From assembly GCA_007136595.1 (NCBI GenBank), contig SLGQ01000208.1, positions 1 to 18,350 on the forward strand: a stretch of DNA of 18,350 nt. Reading direction: 5' to 3'. The DNA is from Candidatus Sumerlaeota bacterium. GTDB lineage: Bacteria > UBP6 > UBA1177. This document shows positions 6,919 through 14,654 of the stretch, piece after piece (within the stretch, counting starts at the first letter, position 1; every line of letters begins with the position of its first letter). The position numbers and the translations under genes were made by a program. The notes beneath the pieces were generated by a model. The model saw only the letters and a program-made list of their open reading frames with translations, was not told the DNA's origin and did no database searches.

Positions 6919-8220
6919 ATGAAAAGATTTTTTGTTACTTTGTTGATTTTGTTGCCGTTCTTTTCTGTCTTGGCAAAAGATGGCGACAAACCTCAAAAAG
7001 ATCTGACAAGGATACTTGTTCAACAGATCGAAGCAATAGATGTAGATGAATCACTTGCAAGGTCTCTTGAAGAATCTATAGTGCTTGATATTGGTAACAG
7101 GGAAAATGTTTCAGTTGTAACAAGTGCCGAAATGCAGAGTGTAGTAAACACAATAGCGATTTCTGCAGAGATGGGATGTGATGAAAGTGAAGCATGTCTT
7201 ATTGAAGTTCAAAGCAAACTTGATGTTGAAACACTTGTTGCCGGAAGAGTTTCCAGACTTGGAGACTCATTTATCCTTTCTATAAATACTGTTAACATTG
7301 CTACAAAATCGGTCGGGAACAGAGTCAGTATAGAGGGCAAAGACCTAAACGAGTTGAAAGACAGGATCGAAAATGCCATTGACATTCTTCTGGGAATTGC
7401 TGTTGCAGAACAGATGTTCAGGCTTGCAGAAGGAGAAGAGCTCAATCTTGCTGTAATGCCTCTTGCTGCCAGAGGTATGGATCAGTCTGCCGCAGACTCT
7501 CTAACTTCAATACTTTCTGCTCAGTTAAATCAAATCGCAGGAATAAGTGTCATATCTCAGGATGATATAAAAGCGATGCTTTCTCAGGCATCAATGGCAA
7601 GTGAAATGGGGTGTCTTGACAGTCTTGAATGTGTTGTGGAGATAGGTGCAAGTCTCGGACTTTCTAAACTTGTTACCGGTGCAGTGGGTAAAGTAACTGA
7701 TTCCTATGTTGTAAGTGTTCAGTTGATAGATGTCAGAAAAGCTGAAGTTGACAACAGGGTGCTGGAATCATTTGCAGGTGATGAAAGAGAGCTTCAAAAC
7801 GCAATAAAACTTGCAGCGTATCAGCTTGTGGGCGTTGATTATCTGACTTTGAAAGGTGAGATAGATTTTTCTTTTAATATCAGAAGTGGTATTGCCCAGC
7901 TTGGGGAATCAGAAACCCCTTTTGATAATTCGAAATTTCAGCTTAAAGATCTTACTCCCGGCAGATATTTCCTCAGAGTAAGAGCTGACAGTGACAGATA
8001 CTTTCCCCTTCAGACAGATGTCTATGTTGCTCCTCTGTCAAGAAATGTAAAAACATTTAACATAATTGAAAAACCAACCCCCTGGCATAGATCATGGTGG
8101 TTCTGGACAATAACAGGTGTAGTCGTACTTGGCGGAGCAGCCGCAGTTACCGCAGTTGTTCTTACTCAGGATACACCTTCCGGTAGTGGATCTGTTGAAA
8201 TTGGAGCAGTCGGTTTTTAG
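6919..8220 (+). CDS. Exported CsgG/TolB-N-like protein with internal duplication, PEGA-like region and C-terminal anchor
   Basis: The product is 433 aa from the ATG at 6919, preceded by GGAGG at 6910-6914; the in-frame ATG at 6895 lacks such a site and would mask the signal peptide (MKRFFVTLLILLPFFSVLA). Two tandem ~130-residue units (about 29-160 and 175-306) are clearly homologous. Each has a strand/helix start, an S-Q-x-D/E-M segment, EMGC-x5-C (Cys87/Cys93 and Cys232/Cys238), then V-x-G-x-V-x-K/R-x-x-DS and a helix ending in LxGV. This is the CsgG/TolB-N-like pattern common in large-genome deltaproteobacterial relatives. A PEGA-like beta domain follows (about 310-385, LKDLTPGRYFLRV), then a membrane helix (WWFWTITGVVVLGGAAAVTAVVL, in part) and a short Ser/Gly tail. 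It ends the operon. The role is unknown; a structural or sensory envelope component is likely. Confidence 0.8.
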   Translation: MKRFFVTLLILLPFFSVLAKDGDKPQKDLTRILVQQIEAIDVDESLARSLEESIVLDIGNRENVSVVTSAEMQSVVNTIAISAEMGCDESEACLIEVQSKLDVETLVAGRVSRLGDSFILSINTVNIATKSVGNRVSIEGKDLNELKDRIENAIDILLGIAVAEQMFRLAEGEELNLAVMPLAARGMDQSAADSLTSILSAQLNQIAGISVISQDDIKAMLSQASMASEMGCLDSLECVVEIGASLGLSKLVTGAVGKVTDSYVVSVQLIDVRKAEVDNRVLESFAGDERELQNAIKLAAYQLVGVDYLTLKGEIDFSFNIRSGIAQLGESETPFDNSKFQLKDLTPGRYFLRVRADSDRYFPLQTDVYVAPLSRNVKTFNIIEKPTPWHRSWWFWTITGVVVLGGAAAVTAVVLTQDTPSGSGSVEIGAVGF

Positions 8221-8231
8221 TAAATATCTGA

Positions 8232-10730
8232 TCAGTTAAAGAAACTTCTTATTTGTTCCCCGATTTTATCAGCAGGAAGAACTTCGAATCTGATTCCTGA
8301 CGGCACTGCTTTCATGAAATCTTTTCCGTAATATTTTTTGATTATTCTTCTGTCCAGAATAGTTACGGTACCCTTGTCATCCTTTGTGCGGATGAGCCTT
8401 CCGATCCCCTGTTTGAATTTCAGAACTGCGTTTGGGAGAGTGTAAAGTCCAAAGCCCCCCTGTCCTGTTTTTTCTTCCAATTTGGCAACATATCTCTTTA
8501 CAAAAGGGTGGCTTGGAAAACGGAAAGGAAGTTTTATCATTATAAGGTTTCTCAGGGTGTCTCCTTTCATGTCTATTCCTTCCCAGAAAGTGTCCGTGGC
8601 AAGCAATGTTGAATCTTTATCGTCTCTGAATTTTTTTATTACAGTTGAAACAGGATAGTCACCTTGAGTTATAACTTCGGTATTCAGCTCTTTAATTATT
8701 TTAGATGCTTCTCTTTTATGTTTTATTGATGTGAAAAGGAGTAAAGCCCCACCTTTAGATGCTTTTACAAGTTCTTTTGCAACATGAATACTGCAGCAAT
8801 CAAAATCTTCCTTCTGTAAAGCGGGGCAAGGTATGTCATTACAAATGTATCCCTGTACTTGTTTTTCATAGTCAAAACAGCTTGCCAGATTTATAGTTCT
8901 TTTTTCTCTGGAAGTTATGTCAAGTCCGCTTTCCCTGAAAAAGAAATTGAACCCCGACTCATCAGAAGTTGTGGCAAGAGTAGCGGAGGTAAAGATTACA
9001 CTCGGTGTTGCATCATATATATGCTCTGATAAAAGAGTTTGTATTTCCAAAGGTGTCATTGAAAAAGTAACTGATTTTGTTTTTCTGTATTTTTCACCCC
9101 AGAAAACAGTAGAGTCAGTATTTTTACTTTTACAGAATTCAACAAAAAAATCTGCAAATCCTGTAAGTTTATCAACAGTTCCTTTTATGTCAGTTGAAAG
9201 TGAAAATATAACATCATCGGTAGGTGTCCGTAAATATTCTGTTTCTTTGTTTATTTCCTTGAGTTTTCTAAGTACCGGTTTCATGGTTGAAGAAACTTCA
9301 TTGATATGCGCTACAATTTTTTCTATGACCGGTAAAAAAGAGCTCCTCAACTCAATGGGATCGAGGTCTAGCAGGTTTTCTTCCCCTTCTTTGAGGGAAG
9401 AGTATATTTCAGGGACAAGAGAATAATTATAAAGGGGTATGAATTTTGTAATGGATTCAATTGCGGCATCTATTCTTTCATTGGACTCTGCATCTACCCA
9501 GTTGTCAAGCAGTCTGGTGAGCAGTCCGTAATTTTTTTCGGGATTGAAAAGTCTGCTAAGTTGTTTTGTTACCTGATATGTTGAAACTGTATTTCCAAGA
9601 AAGCTGATCGCACTTTTAAATAAATTGTGAGCTTCATCTATTACGAGTATGTCAAATTCAGGTAAAATGCCCGCCGGATCTTCTTCGTCCATTTTTGAAG
9701 AAACATCTGCCATCAAAAGATGGTGATTTATTAGAATTACTGAAGCAAAGTTCGCTTTTCTGCGGGCTTTGAAGAAATAACAACTGTTAAAATAGCGGCA
9801 TTTACTTTTTTCGCAGGTCATTTCATCTGCACATATTTCACTCCAGATATCAATCCCTACTGAACGGTTCATTGTAGTTTTTGATCCGTCATTTACCTGA
9901 TTCATCCAGGTATCTATTTCTCTTATTGTTTCAGAAGTATCGTTTTCATCGGATATCAGTTTGGATTGAATATTGTCTATCCTGAAAAGAGAATATCTCC
10001 TCTTGCATAAATAGTTGCTTCTTCCTTTAAGCACGGCAACAGTCACATCTTCAAAGTTAAGCTTTTTTAAGAGAAAAGGAACATCTTTATCATAAAGCTG
10101 TTCTTCCAGAGCGATTGTCGATGTACTTATGACAGCTTTTCTCCCTTTATTTTCTGAAACAAAAAGAAGTATGGGAACAAGATATGCAAAACTTTTTCCT
10201 GTTCCTGTTCCGGCTTCGGCAGAAAGCAGTATGCCGGAGTTTATGGCGTCAGTAACTTCGACCGCCATATCAACTTGGGGAGTTCTGAACTCAAAAGGTT
10301 CAAAAACCTGCTTGAGTTTGCCGTTGTTGCCTAAGATTGAAACCACTTCATCCGGGTCGATCTTTTCAATTTCGTCTGTTTCCGGAGCAATATGTTCGAC
10401 AATTGGAAAAACACTTGAAACGGAGTTGTCAACAATATAGGAGCCTATCCCTTTTTCTGCCGCTTTTGCAGCAATATCAAGATCTGCGGTGCTGGGTTTC
10501 AAGTTGCCGGAAGGATGATTGTGGATAAGTATTTCCCCCGGTTTTGCAGAAGCGATCACTGCCGGAACAGAATATTCGTTTCCCATAGCAACTCTTTTAA
10601 GGTCGCATATAAGACCTTCTTCATTGATCTTTCCGACAAGAACAATTTCATTTCCACCGTTTTGAGCTATCAAATGTCTTGCCAGTGTAATTATTTCTCT
10701 GGAAAAATATTCTTCTGATCTAAAAAACAT
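8232..10730 (-). CDS. JAB/JAMM domain fused to a DinG/XPD-family Fe-S DNA helicase
   Basis: The product is 832 aa. Residues 1-105 form a RadC-like JAB domain with a complete zinc signature H70-x-H72-x7-S80-x2-D83 (IHNHPSGNLKPSTADLD) and Glu28 as a candidate catalytic acid; the HhH region of RadC is absent. Residues ~150-832 form a superfamily 2 helicase. The Walker A is EAGTGTGKS (Lys179) and the DEAH box is Asp365-His368. Motif VI is QGIGRLIR (774-781). Cysteines 242, 306, 311 and 317 have the 5- and 6-residue spacing I recall for the [4Fe-4S] ligands of E. coli DinG. A role in unwinding R-loops, forks or damaged DNA is known for the family; what the JAB domain adds is unknown. Bacillus DinG carries an exonuclease at the same end, so domain swapping there has precedent. 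The gene is convergent with the cyclase operon (11-nt gap). No Shine-Dalgarno precedes the ATG. Confidence 0.93.
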   Translation of the reverse strand: MFFRSEEYFSREIITLARHLIAQNGGNEIVLVGKINEEGLICDLKRVAMGNEYSVPAVIASAKPGEILIHNHPSGNLKPSTADLDIAAKAAEKGIGSYIVDNSVSSVFPIVEHIAPETDEIEKIDPDEVVSILGNNGKLKQVFEPFEFRTPQVDMAVEVTDAINSGILLSAEAGTGTGKSFAYLVPILLFVSENKGRKAVISTSTIALEEQLYDKDVPFLLKKLNFEDVTVAVLKGRSNYLCKRRYSLFRIDNIQSKLISDENDTSETIREIDTWMNQVNDGSKTTMNRSVGIDIWSEICADEMTCEKSKCRYFNSCYFFKARRKANFASVILINHHLLMADVSSKMDEEDPAGILPEFDILVIDEAHNLFKSAISFLGNTVSTYQVTKQLSRLFNPEKNYGLLTRLLDNWVDAESNERIDAAIESITKFIPLYNYSLVPEIYSSLKEGEENLLDLDPIELRSSFLPVIEKIVAHINEVSSTMKPVLRKLKEINKETEYLRTPTDDVIFSLSTDIKGTVDKLTGFADFFVEFCKSKNTDSTVFWGEKYRKTKSVTFSMTPLEIQTLLSEHIYDATPSVIFTSATLATTSDESGFNFFFRESGLDITSREKRTINLASCFDYEKQVQGYICNDIPCPALQKEDFDCCSIHVAKELVKASKGGALLLFTSIKHKREASKIIKELNTEVITQGDYPVSTVIKKFRDDKDSTLLATDTFWEGIDMKGDTLRNLIMIKLPFRFPSHPFVKRYVAKLEEKTGQGGFGLYTLPNAVLKFKQGIGRLIRTKDDKGTVTILDRRIIKKYYGKDFMKAVPSGIRFEVLPADKIGEQIRSFFN

Positions 10731-10740
10731 AACCGGTTTG

Positions 10741-10746
10741 AGTATA
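10741..10746 (-). promoter_or_regulatory. Candidate -10 element of the helicase gene
   Basis: TATACT reads on the minus strand at 10746-10741, 10 nt before the ATG at 10730. A start of transcription there would leave only a few untranslated bases, consistent with the missing Shine-Dalgarno. The -35 position falls in the T tract of the HU terminator and matches poorly, so this is a weak call. Confidence 0.25.
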
Positions 10747-10761
10747 ATAACAAAATTAAAT

Positions 10762-10799
10762 AAAAAAAAACCACGCCGAGCAAAACTGCACCGGCGCGG
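10762..10799 (-). terminator. Intrinsic terminator of the HU gene
   Basis: On the minus strand, CCGCGCCG (10799-10792) pairs with CGGCGTGG (10778-10771) through 8 bp including one G-U. A small inner GCA/TGC stem sits in the loop, and a run of nine T follows (10770-10762). It lies about 25 nt after the HU stop codon and insulates HU from the helicase gene. Confidence 0.88.
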
Positions 10800-10824
10800 C
10801 TTAAAAATTCAACTGAAGTTAAAT

Positions 10825-11100
10825 TCAGTTATTGATACGGGTAAGAAGGTCTTTCCCTGCTTTGAAGAAAGGAAGTCTCTTGTCTCCGATTGTTATTTTG
10901 TCTCCGGTTTTAGGGTTTCTTCCCTGATAGGATCCGTAATGACGGATAACGAAACTTCCAAAACCTCTTATTTCGATACGCTCTTCCTTGATCATTGCAC
11001 CGATCATGGCATCAATCATAAGGTTCACAAACTGTTCAGCATTTCTTTTTGAAAGATCAGCTTTTTCAGCCAGTACATTAATTAAATTAGATTTGTTCAT
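10825..11100 (-). CDS. hup: HU/IHF-family DNA-binding protein
   Basis: The product is 91 aa, the normal length for HU. It starts MNKSNLINVLAEKADLSKRN, as HU proteins do. The dimer core is followed by IRGFGSFVIRHYGSYQGRNP, and the DNA-minor-groove arm carries GRNPKTGDKI with the intercalating Pro. The end, PFFKAGKDLLTRIN, matches the family's C-terminal helix. HU bends and compacts DNA and assists replication, repair and promoter architecture. GGAGGAG lies 3 nt before the ATG (11109-11103), a strong though closely spaced site. The gene is followed by its own terminator. The 84-nt upstream gap holds no promoter I can call with confidence, so transcription could also read through from the BamB-like operon. 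HU and IHF subunits cannot be told apart with certainty here. Confidence 0.95.
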   Translation of the reverse strand: MNKSNLINVLAEKADLSKRNAEQFVNLMIDAMIGAMIKEERIEIRGFGSFVIRHYGSYQGRNPKTGDKITIGDKRLPFFKAGKDLLTRINN

Positions 11101-11184
11101 CTACTCCTCCATAAATAATAAAGATCGTTCGTTGCCCTGCCTTGCAATGTTTATTTATTTTTTTTCTTAATGCAAGAAAATAAT

Positions 11185-12330
11185 TCATTTTAATATCTTG
11201 AACTTGTAAAGTACGCCCATGTCACTTAATAAGTATACTGCTCCCCTGTGAAAATGCCCTTTCGCTGATATTCCGTTAGGAACCATTATTGAGTGAAGCA
11301 CCTGTGAATAATCATCTTTCATAAGATGGATGTGCCCTTCATTATAAGATATCATGGACCCGGCACCGGTAGTAGTGACAACTCTGTGATCTCCGGCAAG
11401 GATATTGTTGGTAACATAATTTTCAGACCTGAACGGGATCCGGACAGAGTCTCCGTCTTCATCAAGAAGATATACTCCATCTTTACCATAAAGAAAAATC
11501 CCGCCTTCCCCGTATCCTGATACCGACCCGTCATTTTCAATTACAATGTTGACATTCCGCATGTTCTTAAGTTGAACCGGTTTCCCTTCTGATATTATTC
11601 CTCCGAATTCACCGCTTGAAAAAAGTACAGTACTGTTTTTAAAAGGTACCACACTTAAAAGATCATAAAAATTTTTCTTTTGAAGTGACCGTTGCTGTCT
11701 GGAAGTTCTTATTCTGAACCAGGGTACCAGCTCTTCGGTTCCTGTGTTCGGATTTTTTCTTAGAGCAAAATGAAAAATCATTCCATTGGAAAAGCTGAAA
11801 ACTATTTTATCGTCCATGATAAAAGGTTTAGACAGCCTTATAAAAGATATTTCGTCGGTGGTATAATATGTATAAGTGGTTCTGATCTCCCCGTTTTCAC
11901 GGTTAAGAAGATATATAGAATTGTCATGGAACTGAACAAAGACATTTTCTCCGTCGATCAAAGGTTCAGATGCTATGGGTGCTCTTCCTGAGATGCTCCA
12001 TTTTTCATTAAAATCTTTGTCAAGTACCACAAGAGAGTTGGAGACTGGTACAAAAATTTCATTTTCTTCCGTAACTACTGGAGTAAAATAAAATTCTCCA
12101 TTAAAAACCGCTGTTTTCTTTTTTTTACCATTTGAAGAAAAATGGTGCATCTTGCCATCTCTTGTGACAACAAGAATATCATCTCCGAAAGAAACGATCC
12201 CCCCTTGTTCTCTGCGATTCATCCCGACAAGATTTTTTTTAAGCGGTCTTGCCCATTCGATTAAAAGTTCAGCTGCCTGAAGATTGGAAAAAAACAGCAT
12301 GAGAAAAACAACGACAATTTTTTTTATCAC
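11185..12330 (-). CDS. BamB-like PQQ-type beta-propeller protein
   Basis: The product is 381 aa with a signal peptide (MIKKIVVVFLMLFFSNLQA) and then repeated propeller blades, for example GGIVSFGDDILVVTRDGKMH, FYFTPVVTEENEIFVPV, EPLIDGENVFVQFHDNSIYL and KDGVYLLDEDGD. These are PQQ-like/WD-type repeats without enzyme residues. The size and its position directly after a YfgM-like gene match the yfgM-bamB order of E. coli, where BamB is the scaffold lipoprotein of the outer-membrane barrel assembly machine. Unlike E. coli BamB there is no lipobox Cys, so it should be soluble in the periplasm or cleaved by signal peptidase I. The start is GTG (12330-12328), 2 nt after the upstream stop and with no evident Shine-Dalgarno, implying translational coupling. 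Assignment to the BAM complex rests on fold and context. Confidence 0.75.
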   Translation of the reverse strand: MIKKIVVVFLMLFFSNLQAAELLIEWARPLKKNLVGMNRREQGGIVSFGDDILVVTRDGKMHHFSSNGKKKKTAVFNGEFYFTPVVTEENEIFVPVSNSLVVLDKDFNEKWSISGRAPIASEPLIDGENVFVQFHDNSIYLLNRENGEIRTTYTYYTTDEISFIRLSKPFIMDDKIVFSFSNGMIFHFALRKNPNTGTEELVPWFRIRTSRQQRSLQKKNFYDLLSVVPFKNSTVLFSSGEFGGIISEGKPVQLKNMRNVNIVIENDGSVSGYGEGGIFLYGKDGVYLLDEDGDSVRIPFRSENYVTNNILAGDHRVVTTTGAGSMISYNEGHIHLMKDDYSQVLHSIMVPNGISAKGHFHRGAVYLLSDMGVLYKFKILK

Positions 12331-12332
12331 AA

Positions 12333-13076
12333 CTATGACCCGGTTTTTTCAGAGGGTAATTTATCCAGGATCCTTGCTGTAAGAGTGCTGTCAGGATGTT
12401 CCTCTTTCAGTCTGGCAAAATATGCGGCAGCTTCCTCTTTTCTTCCGGCTCTCTCATGGCTGATGCCGATGTAGTAAAGGGCGTGATCCTTATAAAAATC
12501 TGTTTTTTTGTCGAGCCATTTTTTCCAGACATCTATTGCTTTGTCATATTCTTTGTTGTCAAAATAAACAAGAGCTTCGCCTTCATAAGCTCCAAAAGCA
12601 AGTTCATTTCTCAGTGCCGGGCTTTTCCTTGCCTTCGAAAAAGCTTCTCTGGCTTTTCCAAAATCATTTAACCTGTAATATGCTTTTCCAATATATATCT
12701 TTGCAGCGGCGGCATTGATGCTACCTTTTTGGTTTTTTACCACTTGCTCAAAAAGTTCAATGGATTTTCTAAGTTTATCGGCTTCCGATCCAAATTCACT
12801 TTGATCCCCGACTTCTGATGTGTATATCCTTAATGCTTCACTGTATTCCAAAGCCAAGTTATCACTTCTTCCTTGGAAAACACCGGATATAAAGGTTGAA
12901 ATTATTACAATGAGAATAATTAAACCTACCGTTCCCATAACAAAGTAGGGGTGAGCCATTAACTTGTCAACAAGTTTTTTTCCCTGCTCCTGAAAAGCAT
13001 CTTCCTCAAGAAGTTTTGCTTTTTCATCATCTTTTTTCTTTGTTTTCCTTGCTCCTCTCAGTTTTGAGTATGCCAT
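12333..13076 (-). CDS. YfgM-like membrane-anchored TPR protein
   Basis: The product is 247 aa with a charged cytoplasmic N-terminus (GARKTKKKDDEKAKLLEED), one membrane helix (about 46-66, VMGTVGLIILIVIISTFISG) and an extracytoplasmic C-terminal region of at least three tetratricopeptide units (about 120-152, 160-192, 197-230; for example AAKIYIGKAYYRLNDFGKAREAF and ALYYIGISHERAGRKEEAAAYF). This layout is that of YfgM, a periplasmic chaperone partner of the Sec translocon and PpiD in E. coli. AGGAGG lies 6 nt before the ATG. It is the first gene of an operon with the BamB-like gene. The family call rests on architecture and gene order, since TPR sequences are not specific. Confidence 0.78.
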   Translation of the reverse strand: MAYSKLRGARKTKKKDDEKAKLLEEDAFQEQGKKLVDKLMAHPYFVMGTVGLIILIVIISTFISGVFQGRSDNLALEYSEALRIYTSEVGDQSEFGSEADKLRKSIELFEQVVKNQKGSINAAAAKIYIGKAYYRLNDFGKAREAFSKARKSPALRNELAFGAYEGEALVYFDNKEYDKAIDVWKKWLDKKTDFYKDHALYYIGISHERAGRKEEAAAYFARLKEEHPDSTLTARILDKLPSEKTGS

Positions 13077-13117
13077 AAACGCCTCCTGTCAAAATAAAGC
13101 AAAAATCAATCCCCGCC

Positions 13118-13146
13118 TTTATAGTTTTTTGCAAGAGAAAAGTCAA
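13118..13146 (-). promoter_or_regulatory. Promoter of the YfgM-like/BamB-like operon
   Basis: On the minus strand, TTGACT (13146-13141), a 17-bp spacer and TATAAA (13123-13118) form a near-consensus promoter. Transcription would start near 13111, leaving a leader of about 35 nt to the ATG at 13076. Confidence 0.7.
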
Positions 13147-13153
13147 TAATAGA

Positions 13154-13182
13154 TTGACAATATTGTAAACTCGTTTTATACA
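13154..13182 (+). promoter_or_regulatory. Promoter of mgtE
   Basis: TTGACA (13154-13159), a 17-bp spacer and TATACA (13177-13182) form a near-consensus promoter with a start near 13189. The leader is only about 34 nt, too short for an M-box magnesium riboswitch. Confidence 0.72.
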
Positions 13183-13222
13183 TATCTGATAAATCTGTTA
13201 AACGCAGGTTATGGAGGGAAGC

Positions 13223-14593
13223 ATGGCACATATTATCTTAATACCCGAATTTAAAAGGCTTATAAAGGATAAAGATGTTGAAACTCTAAAAGAATTTTTC
13301 TCTGAATTCCACCCTAAAAGAAGTGCCGAATTTCTTGAAATGCTTGATCCGGATGAGATATGGTTCGTGCTTTCACTCATTGATATAGATGATGCATGCA
13401 GTGTTTTCAGTTATTTTGAAGTTGATCGTCAGATTGAACTTTTACATAGTGCCGATAAAAAAATTGCAAGAAAGATCCTTGAAGATTTCTCATCAGACGA
13501 CAGAGCTGATCTTTTTAAAGCGCTTGATGAGGAAACTTATCAAAAGTTCATAGCATATCTTTCGGAAGAGGAAAGGGAAGATGTTGAAGATCTTATAGCA
13601 CATAAAGAGGGAACTGCCGGTGCTGTAATGAGTACCGACTTTATGTATTGTTATGTTGATCAGACAATTGAAGATCTCTTCTTTTATCTCAGAGAGCATG
13701 GTTCGTCAAAAGAAACGATATACTACATATATGTAATAGACGAATCTGAGAATCTCAAAGGTATGTTGACACTGAAAGATGCCGTTCTTTCAAACCCGGA
13801 AGAAAAAATATCGGAAGTGATGGCAACTGACCTTGTAACAGGAGAACTGGAAGACGATCAGGAAGATATAGCCCGTCTTTTTGAAGAATATGACATACTT
13901 GCTCTTCCCATTGTTGATAGTGACGGGGTGCTTAAAGGTATTGTAACACACGATGATGTCATAGACATTCTGCAGGAAGAACAGACAGAGGATGTTGAGA
14001 GATTCACAGCTATATCCGGAGAAATAGAAGACAGAGATTATCTTGATGTTCCTGTGCTGGTTTATTTTAAAAAGAGAATTCCCTGGATCATTGCACTGTT
14101 TCTTCTTGGAAGTGTATCTTCCGTTGTTATAGGAACATACGAACATATTTTGGAAAAAGTGATGATATTGTCTTTTTTCTTTCCTCTTTTAGCAGACACA
14201 GGGGGCAATACAGGTGCCCAGTCTGCAAGCATGGTTTTAAGAGCATTGATCGTCGGTAGATTAAAAGACAGTCAGTTAATGAAAGTTCTTTTCAAGGAAT
14301 TCATTGTTGCGGTAATGCTTGGGACTGTCCTGTTCTCAATTATGTATTTAAGTGTTTATTTAAGATTTTCCGGCGAACATGGTTTTCCTATATGGAGAAT
14401 ATCCCTTGCTGTTGCACTGGCTCTGAGTGTTCAGATCGTTTCCTCAACGCTTATAGGGGCTTCACTTCCTATGATTGCCAGCAAGTTGAAGCTTGACCCT
14501 GCTGTTGTAGCTTTACCAGCTATCACAACATTCGTTGATTTTACCGGGCTTATAATATACTTCAATATAGCTAAACTGGTACTCGGCTTGTAA
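13223..14593 (+). CDS. mgtE: Magnesium transporter/channel MgtE
   Basis: The product is 456 aa, the usual MgtE size, and forms a dimeric Mg2+-selective channel. The cytoplasmic N domain (about 1-130, helical repeats such as FHPKRSAEFLEMLDPDEIWF and DDRADLFKALDEE) is followed by two CBS domains (about 135-255; GAVMSTDFMYCYVDQTIEDL, ALPIVDSDGVLKGIVTHDDV), which sense Mg2+ and close the pore. A connecting helix leads to five membrane helices (about 285-456) with the signature DTGGNTGAQS (about 325-334) and the pore Asp in TFVDFTGLIIYF (about 439). The ATG at 13223 is chosen because GGAGGG lies just before it. The ATG at 13211 overlaps that Shine-Dalgarno and would add only four residues. The gene is monocistronic and divergent from the YfgM-like operon. 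Confidence 0.96.
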   Translation: MAHIILIPEFKRLIKDKDVETLKEFFSEFHPKRSAEFLEMLDPDEIWFVLSLIDIDDACSVFSYFEVDRQIELLHSADKKIARKILEDFSSDDRADLFKALDEETYQKFIAYLSEEEREDVEDLIAHKEGTAGAVMSTDFMYCYVDQTIEDLFFYLREHGSSKETIYYIYVIDESENLKGMLTLKDAVLSNPEEKISEVMATDLVTGELEDDQEDIARLFEEYDILALPIVDSDGVLKGIVTHDDVIDILQEEQTEDVERFTAISGEIEDRDYLDVPVLVYFKKRIPWIIALFLLGSVSSVVIGTYEHILEKVMILSFFFPLLADTGGNTGAQSASMVLRALIVGRLKDSQLMKVLFKEFIVAVMLGTVLFSIMYLSVYLRFSGEHGFPIWRISLAVALALSVQIVSSTLIGASLPMIASKLKLDPAVVALPAITTFVDFTGLIIYFNIAKLVLGL

Positions 14594-14620
14594 AATCAGT
14601 TAGTTTTTCTAAATATTTAT

Positions 14621-14648
14621 TTGACACTTTTTTTTGAATCGGTAAAAT
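14621..14648 (+). promoter_or_regulatory. Promoter of the HD-domain gene, predicted leaderless
   Basis: A perfect -35 TTGACA (14621-14626), a 16-bp spacer and TAAAAT (14643-14648) place the transcription start 6-7 nt downstream, at or next to the ATG at 14655. No Shine-Dalgarno fits between the -10 and the ATG. Confidence 0.65.
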
Positions 14649-14654
14649 CGCACC

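Noticed and set aside
8917..9426. A 169-codon plus-strand open frame.
   Set aside because: It lies entirely inside the helicase gene on the other strand, whose motifs are intact on both sides, and has no recognisable domain.
11101..11184. Search for an HU promoter in the gap before the gene.
   Set aside because: TTGCAT and TTGCAA hexamers and TATTAT are present on the minus strand, but no pair has a 15-19 bp spacing; a 6-bp inverted repeat CTTGCA/TGCAAG here has a 24-nt loop and no clear role.
13189..13222. Possible M-box magnesium riboswitch before mgtE.
   Set aside because: The leader from the predicted start is about 34 nt, far too short for an M-box, and no suitable hairpins are seen.
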